Assembly (NCBI RefSeq): GCF_030551755.1
Contig: NZ_JAUPEC010000002.1
Location: forward strand, 62,001 to 126,000
Reading direction: 5' to 3'
Length of the DNA: 64,000 nucleotides
Origin: Pseudocolwellia sp. AS88
Lineage (GTDB): Bacteria; Pseudomonadota; Gammaproteobacteria; Enterobacterales; Alteromonadaceae
Part shown: one piece after another, positions 27,731 to 37,726 of the stretch
How positions within the stretch are numbered: position 1 is the stretch's first letter
How the letters are laid out: every line of letters starts with the position of its first letter
Notes under the pieces: model-generated
The model's input: the letters and a program-made list of their open reading frames with translations, nothing else
Databases searched by the model: none
What the model was told of the DNA's origin: nothing
Program-made: the position numbers and the translations under genes

Positions 27731-29803
27731 TTAAAACTTGTAGCTGATACCAACTTCTAATGAGCGCTCTGGACCAACATAAATACCTTGGCGTAAACCA
27801 GTAATATAGCGTTTATCAGTCAAGTTTTTAACAGAACCAAATAAGCGTAAATTAGTTGCTACATTATATTGTGCTGTTAGATCTAGCAATGTATAAGATG
27901 GAAGTAAACCACCCCAAATACCGCCTGCTGCATCTGTTGGGATCTCTTCAGTATTACTAGCATCACCGTATTGTTCGCCTCTATGGTGAACCGTTAAAGC
28001 TGTGCTTAAGTTTTCATATTGGTAGTTGAATATAAGATTAGCTACAAATTTTGGCGCATACGGTAATCTATTACCTTGGTTTTCACCACTTTTAAACTCT
28101 GAAGTAGGAACCCAAGTAGCATTAGTGTCGACACTAAAACCACCACCTATCACATAGCCTAGCACGAACTCCATACCTAGATGCTCAGTTTCACCACCGT
28201 TAGATTGTGATAAGTTTGGATCGCTATTACCCGTAACTACCTGATTACTGAAATCCATAGCAAAGGCAGCAATTTCATAATTGATATCTCCCTTATTGCC
28301 ACGAAGCCCCAATTCATAATTAGTTGAACGTTCACCGTCTAAGTCTTGATCAGTAAGTCCATCAAGTGCTACACCATTAGAAGCAGGTGAAAACGCACGG
28401 TATACACCACCGTAAACTTGTGCTGAGTCGCTTAGGTTATAAGTAACCCCAACACCCGGTAAAACTTCAGTATTAGTGGTTTTAGCTGTGCTATTATTTT
28501 CGGTTAATATCACACGTTTTTGTTCGTATGATTCAACTCGTAAGCCTGGAGTAACCGCAAATTGTTCAGTTACTTCAATACGTGTTTGACCATGAGCAGC
28601 AAAACTGTCTGCAGAATCAATTCTATGTCTGTCATTAATACCCGTACGATCAGCAGCACGTGTAGCTCGGATACGAGTATCATCTGATTCTTCTTGCATA
28701 AATCGTAAGCCGAATTCACTGTCTGCAGTCATACCAAATAACTGATGATCGAGTGTTAAACGGGTTTCTATACCTACACGATCAAATGAGCGGTTATTAC
28801 CTGTTAACGTGTCTTCATAAACCCATCGTCCAGCAGCGTTTGAAGCTTCAGTATCAACATCGTAACGCCAATAATCACGAGTTACTTCACTCCAATACAC
28901 TAACGTTTTTAATGTAGCTCGACTAGATATATTCCATTCATGATTAATATCAAAAGCGGTACGGTCTGTTAAAAAATTATCATCGGCGCCAGGGTTATAA
29001 TCAGCACCAGCTAAGTAATCATCTCTTAACAAACCACGGTAAGAAATATCTGCATCGTTTTCATAGCGTGAAACTTTAATACCAATCTTTTGACCGTTAC
29101 TTAAAATAACACCAGCTTTAGCCATGACATCAGTCATTTCATAGCCTTTATCCATAAAACCATCACTGCTAGCATGGGTTGCCACAATACCAGCGAAAGC
29201 ATCACCAGATTCGTTTTTTCCACCAGCCTCTAAGCTAAGTTCTTGCATGTTAAAAGAGCCAGCTCTAGCTGTAAGCATAACACCGTCATCAGGTGTTTTT
29301 GTTTGGTAATTTATTACGCCACCGATAGTTGAAGGACCATAGCGAAGTGACGATGAACCTTTCAATACTTCAACTTGCTCTATACGTTGAATACGAGGAT
29401 TGTAGTAACGTTCATTACCAATAAATAAGCCCGGCGCTACAGGAACACCATCTTCTAACATTAGAGATTTTGATTCACTCGCAGATAAACCACGAATACC
29501 AAAGTTAGCTACAATTGAAGTTTCTTCTTCGCTTTTAGTATTTATGCCTGGAATGCGACGTAAAATATCTTCAGTAGATAGCGGCTGAATTTTCTCAATT
29601 TGTTGGCGATTTACCACTACAACAGAACCGGTATGCTCTAATATTACGGAGTTTGCATTGCCAAACACATCGATAACTTCCATTGCTGGCATAATTGTTT
29701 GGTTTTCGTTTTCTTCACCACTACCTTGCTGTTCAGCAACAGTATTTAATGATACTAATGCTAACGTAATTGCTAGCGATAGCGATGACTTAGTTGTCCG
29801 CAT
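27731..29803 (-). CDS. TonB-dependent siderophore-type receptor, Fur-box controlled
   Basis: A 690-residue outer-membrane receptor. A signal peptide (SSLSLAITLALVSLNTVAEQ) is followed by the plug domain: SVVVVNRQQIEKIQPLSTEDILRRIPGINT, NFGIRGLSASESKSLMLEDGVPVAP and RIEQVEVLKGSSSLRYGPSTIGGVINYQTK. The C-terminal barrel ends in the typical aromatic strand (SLEVGISYKF). It resembles FecA/FhuE-type iron receptors; the cargo cannot be read from sequence. Start chosen at MRTTKSS, with GGGGA upstream. A longer frame would run through the Fur box, which argues against it. No cognate periplasmic permease is nearby. Confidence 0.85.
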   Translation of the reverse strand: MRTTKSSLSLAITLALVSLNTVAEQQGSGEENENQTIMPAMEVIDVFGNANSVILEHTGSVVVVNRQQIEKIQPLSTEDILRRIPGINTKSEEETSIVANFGIRGLSASESKSLMLEDGVPVAPGLFIGNERYYNPRIQRIEQVEVLKGSSSLRYGPSTIGGVINYQTKTPDDGVMLTARAGSFNMQELSLEAGGKNESGDAFAGIVATHASSDGFMDKGYEMTDVMAKAGVILSNGQKIGIKVSRYENDADISYRGLLRDDYLAGADYNPGADDNFLTDRTAFDINHEWNISSRATLKTLVYWSEVTRDYWRYDVDTEASNAAGRWVYEDTLTGNNRSFDRVGIETRLTLDHQLFGMTADSEFGLRFMQEESDDTRIRATRAADRTGINDRHRIDSADSFAAHGQTRIEVTEQFAVTPGLRVESYEQKRVILTENNSTAKTTNTEVLPGVGVTYNLSDSAQVYGGVYRAFSPASNGVALDGLTDQDLDGERSTNYELGLRGNKGDINYEIAAFAMDFSNQVVTGNSDPNLSQSNGGETEHLGMEFVLGYVIGGGFSVDTNATWVPTSEFKSGENQGNRLPYAPKFVANLIFNYQYENLSTALTVHHRGEQYGDASNTEEIPTDAAGGIWGGLLPSYTLLDLTAQYNVATNLRLFGSVKNLTDKRYITGLRQGIYVGPERSLEVGISYKF

Positions 29804-29869
29804 AATGGTTATCCCCTGAAGATTAAATATACTTATAATAAAATTGAGCGCAATTAAATCATAAAACAT

Positions 29870-29889
29870 AATGCGAATCAATATCATTT
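29870..29889. promoter_or_regulatory. Fur box upstream of the TonB receptor
   Basis: AAATGATATTGATTCGCATT (minus-strand reading) contains TGATATT-G-ATTCGCA, close to the TGATAAT-N-ATTATCA Fur core. It lies 67-86 bases before the start codon. Confidence 0.7.
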
Positions 29890-30074
29890 GGTTTGAGTTT
29901 AGTTATAAACAAATAATAGGTTCTAGTACTTGCAACAAAATTGATTAATCTCAGAGAGGGTTAAGCCTAGCCTTCTTTATTCTTCTCTATCTCATTATGT
30001 TGTTCAGTTAAGAATCAGAAAAACAAATGAGGTATAATATTTCCAATTAGATTAACAAAAGGTTTATTAATAAC

Positions 30075-31787
30075 ATGGCTAATCAACCCCGCACTAATGT
30101 TCCTGTAAGCGTACACACCCTTGATGATTTGGCTAAGTTAACAGATTACTCTTTACTGAATAATCTTAACTGTGATCCTGATGCTACTGAAACTGGCGAC
30201 GATTATGAGCCAAGACAAGTTTTCTCTGGCCATTATGTCCCTGTTAAACCTACTCCTATTGCTAGCCCAAAATATATCGCCCACAGTGAAACATTATTTG
30301 CTGAATTAGGTTTTGATAACAATCTAGTTCACAGCGAAGACTTTGCTCAGCTTTTTACTGGCGATATCTCTAATGTGCCAGCACCTATGCATCCATTTGG
30401 CTGGGCTACTGGTTATGCGCTATCTATATATGGAACCGAGTACATTCAGCAATGCCCTTTTCGAACAGGCAATGGCTATGGTGATGGTCGAGCTATTTCT
30501 GTAAATGAATCTGTTATCAATGGGCAGCGTTGGGAAATGCAGTTAAAAGGTGCAGGGCCAACACCATATTGTCGTGGAGGAGATGGTAGGGCTGTATTAC
30601 GTTCTAGTATTCGAGAATTTTTAGTGCAAGAACATATGCACGCTTTAGGGGTACCAACATCTCGCTCACTATGCTTGTTCGTCTCACAATCAGAGCAAGT
30701 AAATCGCCCTTGGTACTCGGAAGGCTCGTACTCAACAAATCCTGATATGTCTGTTTATACTCCAGTGGCTATTTCAACTCGTGTTGCGCCTTCGTTTTTA
30801 CGTGTAGGTCAACTTGAACTGTTTGCACGCCGCGCTCGTTTTAATTCTCATCCTGATGCATTAAAAGAGTTAGAGATGATTGTATTGCATTTGATCGATC
30901 GTGAATATCAAGGTGATGTTGACCGCGAGCTCCCACTTGCAGATAAAATTCTACAATTAGCAACTGTATTTCGTGATCGACTAACAAGCTTGATCAGCCA
31001 TTGGATGCGAGTAGGTTATTGCCAAGGAAACTTTAATAGCGATAACTGTGCCTGTGGCGGCTATACCCTCGATTATGGTCCTTTTGGTTTTGTTGAAAGT
31101 TTTGAACCTTATTACCAACCTTGGACGGGAGGCGGGCAACATTTTTCGTTTTTCAATCAAGGCGCTGCCGCAAAAACTAACTTCAACATGTTTTGTAAAT
31201 CTTTATCGGCTTTGCTTGCGTTAGACCCTGATGCATTAGAAGAATTGAATAAGATAAATAAAGGCTTTGATTCAGAAATGGAAGATAAGATGCAAAACAT
31301 GTGGGCATCTAAACTAGGCTTAAAATCCTTTGATAATGAGCTAATTGAGCAGTTGATCTCCTTGATGGTAAAAACGTCTGTCGACTACACCATTTTCTTC
31401 CGTGAACTTTCTAATATTCCAGAAGATATTTCGGGTATAGCTAATAGCTTTTATACTGAGCCGGCAGAACAATTGAAACAACAATGGGCACAGTGGCTAC
31501 AGAATTGGCGAGGACTGTTGGATATTGATGGCGATGATGATGAAAAGTCGCAAAGAATACATTTAATGCAACAAACTAACCCAAAATATAGTTGGCGAGA
31601 ATGGTTAGTAGTGCCAGCATATCAAAAAGCTAATCATGGTGACTTTACACTTGTTCATGAATTACAAAAGGTATTAACCCAACCTTATAATGAACAATCG
31701 GAAGAGGTTGAAGAAAAATACTACAGCTTAAAACCACAAGCCTTTTTTGACGCAGGTGGTGTGTCACATTACAGCTGCTCTTCTTAA
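30075..31787 (+). CDS. selO: Protein adenylyltransferase SelO
   Basis: A 570-residue pseudokinase-fold enzyme that transfers AMP to Ser/Thr/Tyr hydroxyls of target proteins in an inverted-ATP geometry. Visible signatures are [52 protein letters not shown], and [24 protein letters not shown] (metal-binding Asn/Asp). It ends in CSS, the place where animal SelO has selenocysteine-Ser-Ser; here it is ordinary cysteine. It is about 90 residues longer than E. coli YdiU, mostly in the C-terminal half. Homologues act in oxidative-stress responses through glutathionylation-linked targets. Confidence 0.9.
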   Translation: MANQPRTNVPVSVHTLDDLAKLTDYSLLNNLNCDPDATETGDDYEPRQVFSGHYVPVKPTPIASPKYIAHSETLFAELGFDNNLVHSEDFAQLFTGDISNVPAPMHPFGWATGYALSIYGTEYIQQCPFRTGNGYGDGRAISVNESVINGQRWEMQLKGAGPTPYCRGGDGRAVLRSSIREFLVQEHMHALGVPTSRSLCLFVSQSEQVNRPWYSEGSYSTNPDMSVYTPVAISTRVAPSFLRVGQLELFARRARFNSHPDALKELEMIVLHLIDREYQGDVDRELPLADKILQLATVFRDRLTSLISHWMRVGYCQGNFNSDNCACGGYTLDYGPFGFVESFEPYYQPWTGGGQHFSFFNQGAAAKTNFNMFCKSLSALLALDPDALEELNKINKGFDSEMEDKMQNMWASKLGLKSFDNELIEQLISLMVKTSVDYTIFFRELSNIPEDISGIANSFYTEPAEQLKQQWAQWLQNWRGLLDIDGDDDEKSQRIHLMQQTNPKYSWREWLVVPAYQKANHGDFTLVHELQKVLTQPYNEQSEEVEEKYYSLKPQAFFDAGGVSHYSCSS

Positions 31788-31817
31788 ATAGATAAGGTGC
31801 ATACAAGTAAGTTTAAG

Positions 31818-32014
31818 TAACCTGAGCTCGGCTTAATATATTCTTCTCTACCAGCTACTTTTACTTGCTTCATCGTTAAATTTACTTGCAATAGGCTAGC
31901 TATTGACGCGAAATTTGCCTTGAAGCAAGAAAAACTATCAAGCTAGAGTATAAGTTAAATTTTATTAGTAATTATTTCAATGAATTAAAAACATCTTAAG
32001 CCGAGTTCAGGTTA
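31818..32014. repeat. Family A inverted-repeat element A1
   Basis: A 197-base element from TAACCTGAGCTCGGCTTAA (31818) to TTAAGCCGAGTTCAGGTTA (32014); ends match at 18 of 19 positions. Non-coding. It is followed after 2 bases (AG) by a nearly identical copy in the same orientation. Confidence 0.92.
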
Positions 32015-32016
32015 AG

Positions 32017-32213
32017 TAACCTGAGCTCGGCTTAAGATGTTCTTCTCTAACAGCTACTTTTACTTGTTTCATCGTTAAATTTACTTGCAATAGACTAGCT
32101 ATTGACGCGAAATTTGCCTTGAAGCAAGAAAAACTATCAAGCTAGAGTATAAGTTAAATTTTATTAGTAATTATTTCAATGAATTAAAAACATCTTAAGC
32201 CGAGTTCAGGTTA
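32017..32213. repeat. Family A inverted-repeat element A2 (tandem copy)
   Basis: A second 197-base copy, differing from A1 at only a few bases (for example GATGTT versus TATATT after the left end). Here the terminal repeats extend to about 25 bases with one mismatch. AG flanks both copies on each side, so the tandem could come from duplication of a 199-base unit. Confidence 0.92.
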
Positions 32214-32247
32214 AGTATCTGATTATTAGATAATGCATACTGATATA

Positions 32248-32280
32248 AAAGGCTCGATTGTTTTAGGTAATCGAGCCTTT
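32248..32280. terminator. Hairpin, probable original selO terminator
   Basis: AAAGGCTCGATT and AATCGAGCCTTT form a 12-base stem with a 9-base loop. The T tract is weak. It is now 460 bases from selO because A1 and A2 lie between. Confidence 0.6.
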
Positions 32281-32330
32281 GTAGTTTTCCAGAGTTTTAT
32301 TATTATAATTGTTAATTTTATAAGCCAAAT

Positions 32331-32390
32331 AGTCGAATGATTGACCTTTCCTTCTGAATATACCTAGTGGCTTATTGAACAACTCAGCTA
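32331..32390 (+). repeat. Decayed distant copy of the rnpB 3' end
   Basis: AGTCGAATGATTGACC, then TATACCTAGTGGCTTATTGAACAACTC keep the order of blocks in the rnpB-tail repeats (AGACGAATGATTGTCC ... ATACCTAAACTC-GGCTTATC). It is 5 kb from rnpB. Confidence 0.6.
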
Positions 32391-32533
32391 TTATTTTTAT
32401 AAGAATAACCCTTCATATAAGTATCTAATACTAATCACACTTTCTCCTAATCACTCATAAATAGTATATTATTTGAATAAATTGATAAATAATCCTCTTA
32501 TTGAAGATAACGTTGAAGTTTACAGGGAATCGA

Positions 32534-33220
32534 ATGGGGAAAACTAAAGTACTAATTGTTGAGGATGATGCCGAAATATCGCGTTTAACTGCTATGTATT
32601 TAGAGATAGAAGGCTTTGATACAAAAATTATTGATGATGGTTTGGCTGCATTATCAGCTATTAAAGACTATGAACCTGACTTAATTATATTAGATTTAAT
32701 GTTACCTGGTTTTTCTGGTGTAGAAATTTGTAAAGAAGCTAGAATCTTTTATACGGGCCTCATCATAGTGTTAACGGCTTGTTCTGACGATGTTAGTGAG
32801 GTGAGTTTACTTAAGTTAGGTGCCGATGACTTCCTGACTAAACCATTAAAGCCACACGTACTTGTTGCTAGAATGGAAGCATTAATGCGTCGATTCAAGC
32901 CTGTAGAAACTTCTCTAGTGAAAAAGGTAAATAGCAGATTAACTATCGATACAACTAACCAAAGAGTTAAATTAGATGGAGAAGAGTTGGCCTTATCTAG
33001 CGCAGAATATGAGATGTTGGTAATTTTAGATAAAAATATTGGAGAGGCAGTTTCTAGAGAAGATTGCTGTAAAATATTGCGAGGAATTAATTACGACGTT
33101 AATAATCGATCTATTGATATGCGCATTAGTGGATTACGTAAGAAAATTCAAGATGATCAAGCACCTTATAAGATTATCACCACAGTAAGAAACAAAGGTT
33201 ATATGTTACTCAATGATTAA
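32534..33220 (+). CDS. OmpR-family response regulator
   Basis: A 228-residue transcription regulator. The receiver domain (residues 1-120) has the acidic pair Asp11-Asp12 (VEDD), phosphoacceptor Asp54 (LIILDLMLPGF), a Thr at the switch position (VLTA) and Lys in FLTKPLKP. The C-terminal winged-helix domain (about 135-228) ends NRSIDMRISGLRKKIQ...TVRNKGYMLL. Start chosen at MGKTKVL, with AGGGA 5 bases upstream. It overlaps the kinase gene by 8 bases. A likely target is the lipoprotein operon downstream, whose promoter has GCTTACA direct repeats. Confidence 0.93.
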   Translation: MGKTKVLIVEDDAEISRLTAMYLEIEGFDTKIIDDGLAALSAIKDYEPDLIILDLMLPGFSGVEICKEARIFYTGLIIVLTACSDDVSEVSLLKLGADDFLTKPLKPHVLVARMEALMRRFKPVETSLVKKVNSRLTIDTTNQRVKLDGEELALSSAEYEMLVILDKNIGEAVSREDCCKILRGINYDVNNRSIDMRISGLRKKIQDDQAPYKIITTVRNKGYMLLND

Positions 33221-34586
33221 ACTACCATCACTTTCCCTTTTTACTCGTTTGTATTTAACAATTATTGTCGCGGTAGTGTTTAGCGGAACGATATCATTCA
33301 TTCTATTAGAGAAATTGAAAATACAAACAGCGGTTGCTGATTATGTGTTTTTTACTGATCATATTTATCATAACTTACTAGAGCAAAAGAAAGTTGTACT
33401 TGATTCTGATTTGAAAGAATTGAATGAAGATGTTCACGATATAAAAGACATGATGATGAGTTGGCAAATAAAATTGAGCCCGCCTCCATATGGCGACTCT
33501 ATACTTCTTGGAAGTGCTCGAGATGTAGAAGTTTATATGAATACAAGCGAGCAGTATCTTGCCATATATGAATTCCCCAAATTGGATGCCTGGTTGGTGA
33601 TCAGTGAAAATAATTTATTTTCATTTGATGAAGATGAAGATTTTGAGCATAAAGAGCCACTAGAAGAAACCTTTTTCAGTCAGTACTCTTTCCATGATTA
33701 TACCGAAGTTACCTTGTTACTTACTATTTTAGTTAGTGTTGTGGGGGGGATTTATTGGCCTATTAAAATCATTCAAAACCAAATAGAAAGTTTAATAGAA
33801 ATACAGCAAGAGTTTGGTAAAGGTAATATGAGAGTGAGGGCTCATGATGATTTTTCTAAACCATTAAATGAATTAGCTGATAGCTTTAACTCAATGGCAA
33901 ATTCTATAATGGATACAGTGAACGAAAATCAAATATTTGCTCAAGCAGTTCCACACGAAGTACGTACACCTTTAAGTAGAATTCAGCTAGCGGTTGGCCT
34001 ATTAAGTCGAAATAATCATGATAAACAACAACTGGAATTACTTGGTAATATTGATACTTATATCGATGATATGAGTGAACTCATCAGGCAGGTTGTTGCT
34101 TTTTCTAAGTTGAATACAGTTAAAAATGATACTGAATTTTCCTTAGATACTTTAGTAGAGCTAACTCCATTTATTGAAGCAAGACTAAAACTTTTAAAAT
34201 GTGAAGAGAAGCATGTTATTACACGTCATCTAGACCATACTTTAACCTTTAAAACTAACCCTGCCTATTTGAGGTTATTACTTGATAACCTATTTAAAAA
34301 TGCCAGTATTCATGCCAAAAGTCATATTACTATTTCTTTAAGTAAGCAGGAAAGTCACATTGAATTAATTGTTGAAGATGATGGTGCTGGTATTCCAAGT
34401 GGGCATATAGATACTATATTTATACCTTTTGCTCGACTAGATCAGAGTCGTAACCGTAAAACAGGTGGTTTAGGTTTAGGTCTTTCTATAGCGAGTGCCG
34501 CTTGTAAGAGAATGAATAGCCAAATCACTGTTGAAAACCGTGCCGCTGGAGGAGCAAAATTCATTTGTCGTTTTAATATCGTTTAA
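33213..34586 (+). CDS. Sensor histidine kinase
   Basis: A 457-residue membrane kinase paired with the preceding regulator. TM1 is at about residues 10-31, a periplasmic sensor of about 130 residues follows with a conspicuous acidic end (DEDEDFEHKEP, 140-148), then TM2 about 164-182 and a HAMP-like segment. The DHp box AVPHEVRTPLSRIQ carries phosphoacceptor His248. The ATPase domain has N box LLDNLFKNASIHA, DDGAGIP and GLGLGLSIA. The signal is unknown; the acidic periplasmic patch might sense cations or peptides, which is inference only. Confidence 0.92.
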   Translation: MIKLPSLSLFTRLYLTIIVAVVFSGTISFILLEKLKIQTAVADYVFFTDHIYHNLLEQKKVVLDSDLKELNEDVHDIKDMMMSWQIKLSPPPYGDSILLGSARDVEVYMNTSEQYLAIYEFPKLDAWLVISENNLFSFDEDEDFEHKEPLEETFFSQYSFHDYTEVTLLLTILVSVVGGIYWPIKIIQNQIESLIEIQQEFGKGNMRVRAHDDFSKPLNELADSFNSMANSIMDTVNENQIFAQAVPHEVRTPLSRIQLAVGLLSRNNHDKQQLELLGNIDTYIDDMSELIRQVVAFSKLNTVKNDTEFSLDTLVELTPFIEARLKLLKCEEKHVITRHLDHTLTFKTNPAYLRLLLDNLFKNASIHAKSHITISLSKQESHIELIVEDDGAGIPSGHIDTIFIPFARLDQSRNRKTGGLGLGLSIASAACKRMNSQITVENRAAGGAKFICRFNIV

Positions 34587-34642
34587 CCGCGTTTTAGAAT
34601 GAATCTGTAAGATTATAAATAATGAATAAACAGAAAAAATAG

Positions 34643-34664
34643 CGCCTTCATACGAGGGCGTTTC
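34643..34664 (+). terminator. Weak terminator after the kinase gene
   Basis: CGCC and GGCG pair around a 10-base loop, followed by TTTCTT. The stem is short; function uncertain. Confidence 0.4.
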
Positions 34665-34680
34665 TTAACAATATCACTTT

Positions 34681-34757
34681 GCTTACAAAGTGCTTACAAT
34701 TCATATCTCATGCTTACATAGCCTTACTTTATCCGCATTATCATAATGTTATATAAT
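34681..34757 (+). promoter_or_regulatory. Response-regulator-type direct repeats and -10 box
   Basis: GCTTACA occurs at 34681, 34692 and 34712, with CCTTAC at 34722; spacings are 11, 20 and 10 bases, that is one or two helical turns. A TATAAT -10 (34752-34757) follows, with no good -35. This is the layout of promoters activated by OmpR/PhoB-type regulators. The adjacent regulator is the obvious candidate. Confidence 0.65.
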
Positions 34758-34850
34758 TTTAAGGCTTGATCTGTCGCAAGTAATCATAAAAAAATTCAAA
34801 TACATAACTAACAGATGATACTAAACCATCATTCAGATAAGGAAAATCTT

Positions 34851-37712
34851 ATGTTTATCTCTCCTCAGAGGCAAATACATAGTCGTCTTAAATTAGTTAA
34901 ATCAATAACAGCATTAGCGCTGATTGTTGGTATAACCAGTGGTTGTAATAGTGATAAGAATAAAGAAACCGTAGTTAACGATGCCAGTGTTGAATCACAA
35001 GTGCACTTTATGCTTGCTTCTGTAGATAACGGAACATGTTCTATTATTGCTAATGGCGAAACAATCGCGACTGCTGATACTGAAGTAGGAGTTGCTACAT
35101 TTAAAGATATTCCAGTGGATACTGGCTTTGCACTTATCGAGTGTGAAGGGGGAGAATATTTAGATGAAGCAAGCGGTGAACTACTAACACCTGGTTTAAC
35201 ACGTGCATACTATAATGTAACGTCTCCAACTTTCACTACGAGTGTTACTCCTCTTACTGAGATAGCGACTCAAGTTGTTGAAGTATATGACCTTGATCCT
35301 ATTACACAGTATGCCGATATTTTAACTAATGTAGGTGATGCATTTGGCATGAAAGGTTTTGATCTTTCAACCGCTATCCCAATGGACTTAAACATTGAAG
35401 AAGCTGATGGCTCTGCTGGTGGCCGTTACGGTGTTGTGCTCGCAGCATTATCTCAAATGCAACTAGATATTGAAGCTGAGAGTGCAGATGAAGTTATTGA
35501 AACTCTAGTTTATGGCTTAGCTAATAACGGCTTATTTACAAGTGATGAAATACGCGATTACTATTTTTATGCAATGGAGAATATGTTTGATAATCCACGT
35601 ATAGATCCTAATTTAGGTTATGACATTGATCTTGATGCATACTTCCATGACGTTGTTTTAGCGCCTCTAGCTTCACAAGTTGAGTACGTTGATGCTGAAC
35701 ATCCAAATAGTACTAATTATGAAGCATTTTCTACTATCACAGCTAACGAAATGTCTACTTTTGATATTGTTGGTACACACTTATCCTTAAATTTAGATGT
35801 TACTTTAGGTGATGATAAATGTTCGCTATACGATTTACGCTCACTAAAAGCTACAAATAATGAATTTGAACATAACATTATGCACGCTGACTGTCCTGCA
35901 CAAAATGAAGGTCAAGTTGACCTAGTTGTAATGGATCATGACCGTTTAGAAAGTACTACTACTATCACAGTTGAATCACCTATTGTTCAGCAAGCTAATA
36001 GCTCTAAAGGTGTTAGTCGTGTTTCCGCTGTGGCTTCTGGCTCTAGCTATTTATTTGGTACTATAACTGCTGAAGCGCCTGGCGTTGTATATGATGAAGG
36101 TGCAGCACATAAATATGATAGCGACAGTTTAGAAATATTCCCTATCGCTGGTGTACCTGTTGATATGATTGATGCAGACGGTGGAGTGATTGCAAGTACA
36201 CTTTCAAATGATGATGGTTATTATCAATTTGATACTGCACCTGAATCAACAGCAGTGAAAGTTGTTGTTAAAGCACAACTTCAGAAAACTCGTTCTACAC
36301 CGAATGTTGGACCTGAGTATAATTTTGCTATTCGAGACAATACAAGTGAAGGCAATGTTAAAAAATTATATGAACTGACTTCAAGTGCTATAACAATTAA
36401 AGATGAAGCAGGTAGTGATAATAAGTTAGATATTAAAGCTAAAATTGGATTTGATAGCAATGGTAATGTTATTGATGGAGTAGAACGTGAATCTGCACCA
36501 TTTTCAATATTACGTATTGTGAAAAGTGCAGCTGATAAATTAGAAGCAATGAATCCTAATATTGAAATGCCAGCATTGAACCTTTACTGGTCTACTAAAA
36601 ACGTAGCTACTTCAGGCGATATAGCCTTAGGTCAAATTGGTACTTCTTTTTATAGCGGCAATGGATTATGGCAAGGTGTATTTATTTTAGGTAAAGCTGA
36701 TTCAGATACTGATGAATTTGATAAAGGCGTAATTGGTCACGAATTCGGACATTTCTTACAAGCACAATTATCATACTCAGATAGCCCAGGCGATAGCCAT
36801 GGTTACAATGAATATAAAGATGCAAGTTTAGCTTATGGAGAAGGTTACGGCACTGCAGTTGGTGGTTTATTATCTGGTAGTCATTACTATTGTGATACCT
36901 CAGGCGAGCAACAACTTGATGGATCGTGTGATGATTTAACTGCGCCACTTGAGACTGATCGAGCTAATGGCTTTTATTCAGAAGAAACAGTTATTAAGTT
37001 GATGTATGGAATAGGTACACTTAACGGTAAAGGTTTTACCGAATTCTTTGATGCTGTATCTCAAATGAAAACAGGTATTCATTCAGCGACTATTTTTACA
37101 TTTTTAGATCATTATTTAAAAAGTAACCCTGATGTTGAGACTGACGTTAAGTCATTAATGGCAACAGCTAATGTTAAAACAAGCGATCCTTTCGGTGTTT
37201 ATCCAGCTAATACACCAGCTGATCCTGCAATCAATGCAGAAGCCAATAAAGGCTCATCTAGTGAAGGTGCAAACGATTTAGAGAAGTTATACCTTACGAT
37301 TAATCTAAGTGCGGGAGAAGCTCCTACAGGCGACGGTGATCCTGTTGTACTTTCTAATAATTCTCCTGAATTTTGTTTGAATAATAACTTACCTGGAGCA
37401 AATCTCAGTAATGGTTTAGGGATGAGACGTCGTGTAGAATTTACAGCGAACTATACGGGAAATATGGTAATAAGTGCCTTTAATAAGTTAAATCACGTAA
37501 TAAGTGATCAATCGGCTTATATTGAGGTTCGTGATGATACTGGAAGTGCTGTTAAAGTAGAGGGTTACCAAGATAATTATTTCGGTAAAATAAATGTAAT
37601 ATCTGGTAGAAGATATTCGTTTTCTTTAAATGTAACTAATCCTGAAATCATTTTAAAAGGAAGTCAGTGTGGTTATTATTTTGAATTAGCTCGTTCTGCT
37701 GATTCAGTTTAA
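34851..37712 (+). CDS. Large lipoprotein with HEFGH metalloprotease motif
   Basis: A 953-residue predicted lipoprotein (signal peptide, lipobox ITSGC). A mid-protein segment (VPVDMIDADGGVIASTLSNDDGYYQF) resembles a carboxypeptidase-regulatory beta-sandwich. Further on, GVIGHEFGHFLQAQLS is an HExxH zinc-binding motif, and AYGEGYGTAVGG about 30 residues later can provide the third (Glu) ligand, as in gluzincin-type peptidases. I recall a marine family with the same HEFGH...GEG pattern, but no characterised member. Start chosen at MFISPQ, with AAGGA 8 bases upstream. It is first in a two-gene unit behind the GCTTACA repeats, suggesting a surface peptidase switched by the neighbouring two-component system. 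Confidence 0.75.
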   Translation: MFISPQRQIHSRLKLVKSITALALIVGITSGCNSDKNKETVVNDASVESQVHFMLASVDNGTCSIIANGETIATADTEVGVATFKDIPVDTGFALIECEGGEYLDEASGELLTPGLTRAYYNVTSPTFTTSVTPLTEIATQVVEVYDLDPITQYADILTNVGDAFGMKGFDLSTAIPMDLNIEEADGSAGGRYGVVLAALSQMQLDIEAESADEVIETLVYGLANNGLFTSDEIRDYYFYAMENMFDNPRIDPNLGYDIDLDAYFHDVVLAPLASQVEYVDAEHPNSTNYEAFSTITANEMSTFDIVGTHLSLNLDVTLGDDKCSLYDLRSLKATNNEFEHNIMHADCPAQNEGQVDLVVMDHDRLESTTTITVESPIVQQANSSKGVSRVSAVASGSSYLFGTITAEAPGVVYDEGAAHKYDSDSLEIFPIAGVPVDMIDADGGVIASTLSNDDGYYQFDTAPESTAVKVVVKAQLQKTRSTPNVGPEYNFAIRDNTSEGNVKKLYELTSSAITIKDEAGSDNKLDIKAKIGFDSNGNVIDGVERESAPFSILRIVKSAADKLEAMNPNIEMPALNLYWSTKNVATSGDIALGQIGTSFYSGNGLWQGVFILGKADSDTDEFDKGVIGHEFGHFLQAQLSYSDSPGDSHGYNEYKDASLAYGEGYGTAVGGLLSGSHYYCDTSGEQQLDGSCDDLTAPLETDRANGFYSEETVIKLMYGIGTLNGKGFTEFFDAVSQMKTGIHSATIFTFLDHYLKSNPDVETDVKSLMATANVKTSDPFGVYPANTPADPAINAEANKGSSSEGANDLEKLYLTINLSAGEAPTGDGDPVVLSNNSPEFCLNNNLPGANLSNGLGMRRRVEFTANYTGNMVISAFNKLNHVISDQSAYIEVRDDTGSAVKVEGYQDNYFGKINVISGRRYSFSLNVTNPEIILKGSQCGYYFELARSADSV

Positions 37713-37726
37713 CCGAAGCTAACTTA

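Larger units (their letters stand above)
31788..32533. other. Repeat-filled region between selO and the two-component system
   Basis: About 750 bases holding two tandem family A elements, a selO-side terminator hairpin, a decayed rnpB-tail copy and the promoter of the response-regulator gene. No protein gene is seen. Confidence 0.8.

Noticed and set aside
31770-31787. Selenocysteine at the selO C-terminus
   Set aside because: The codon before Ser-Ser is TGC (Cys), not TGA, so no selenocysteine insertion is needed.
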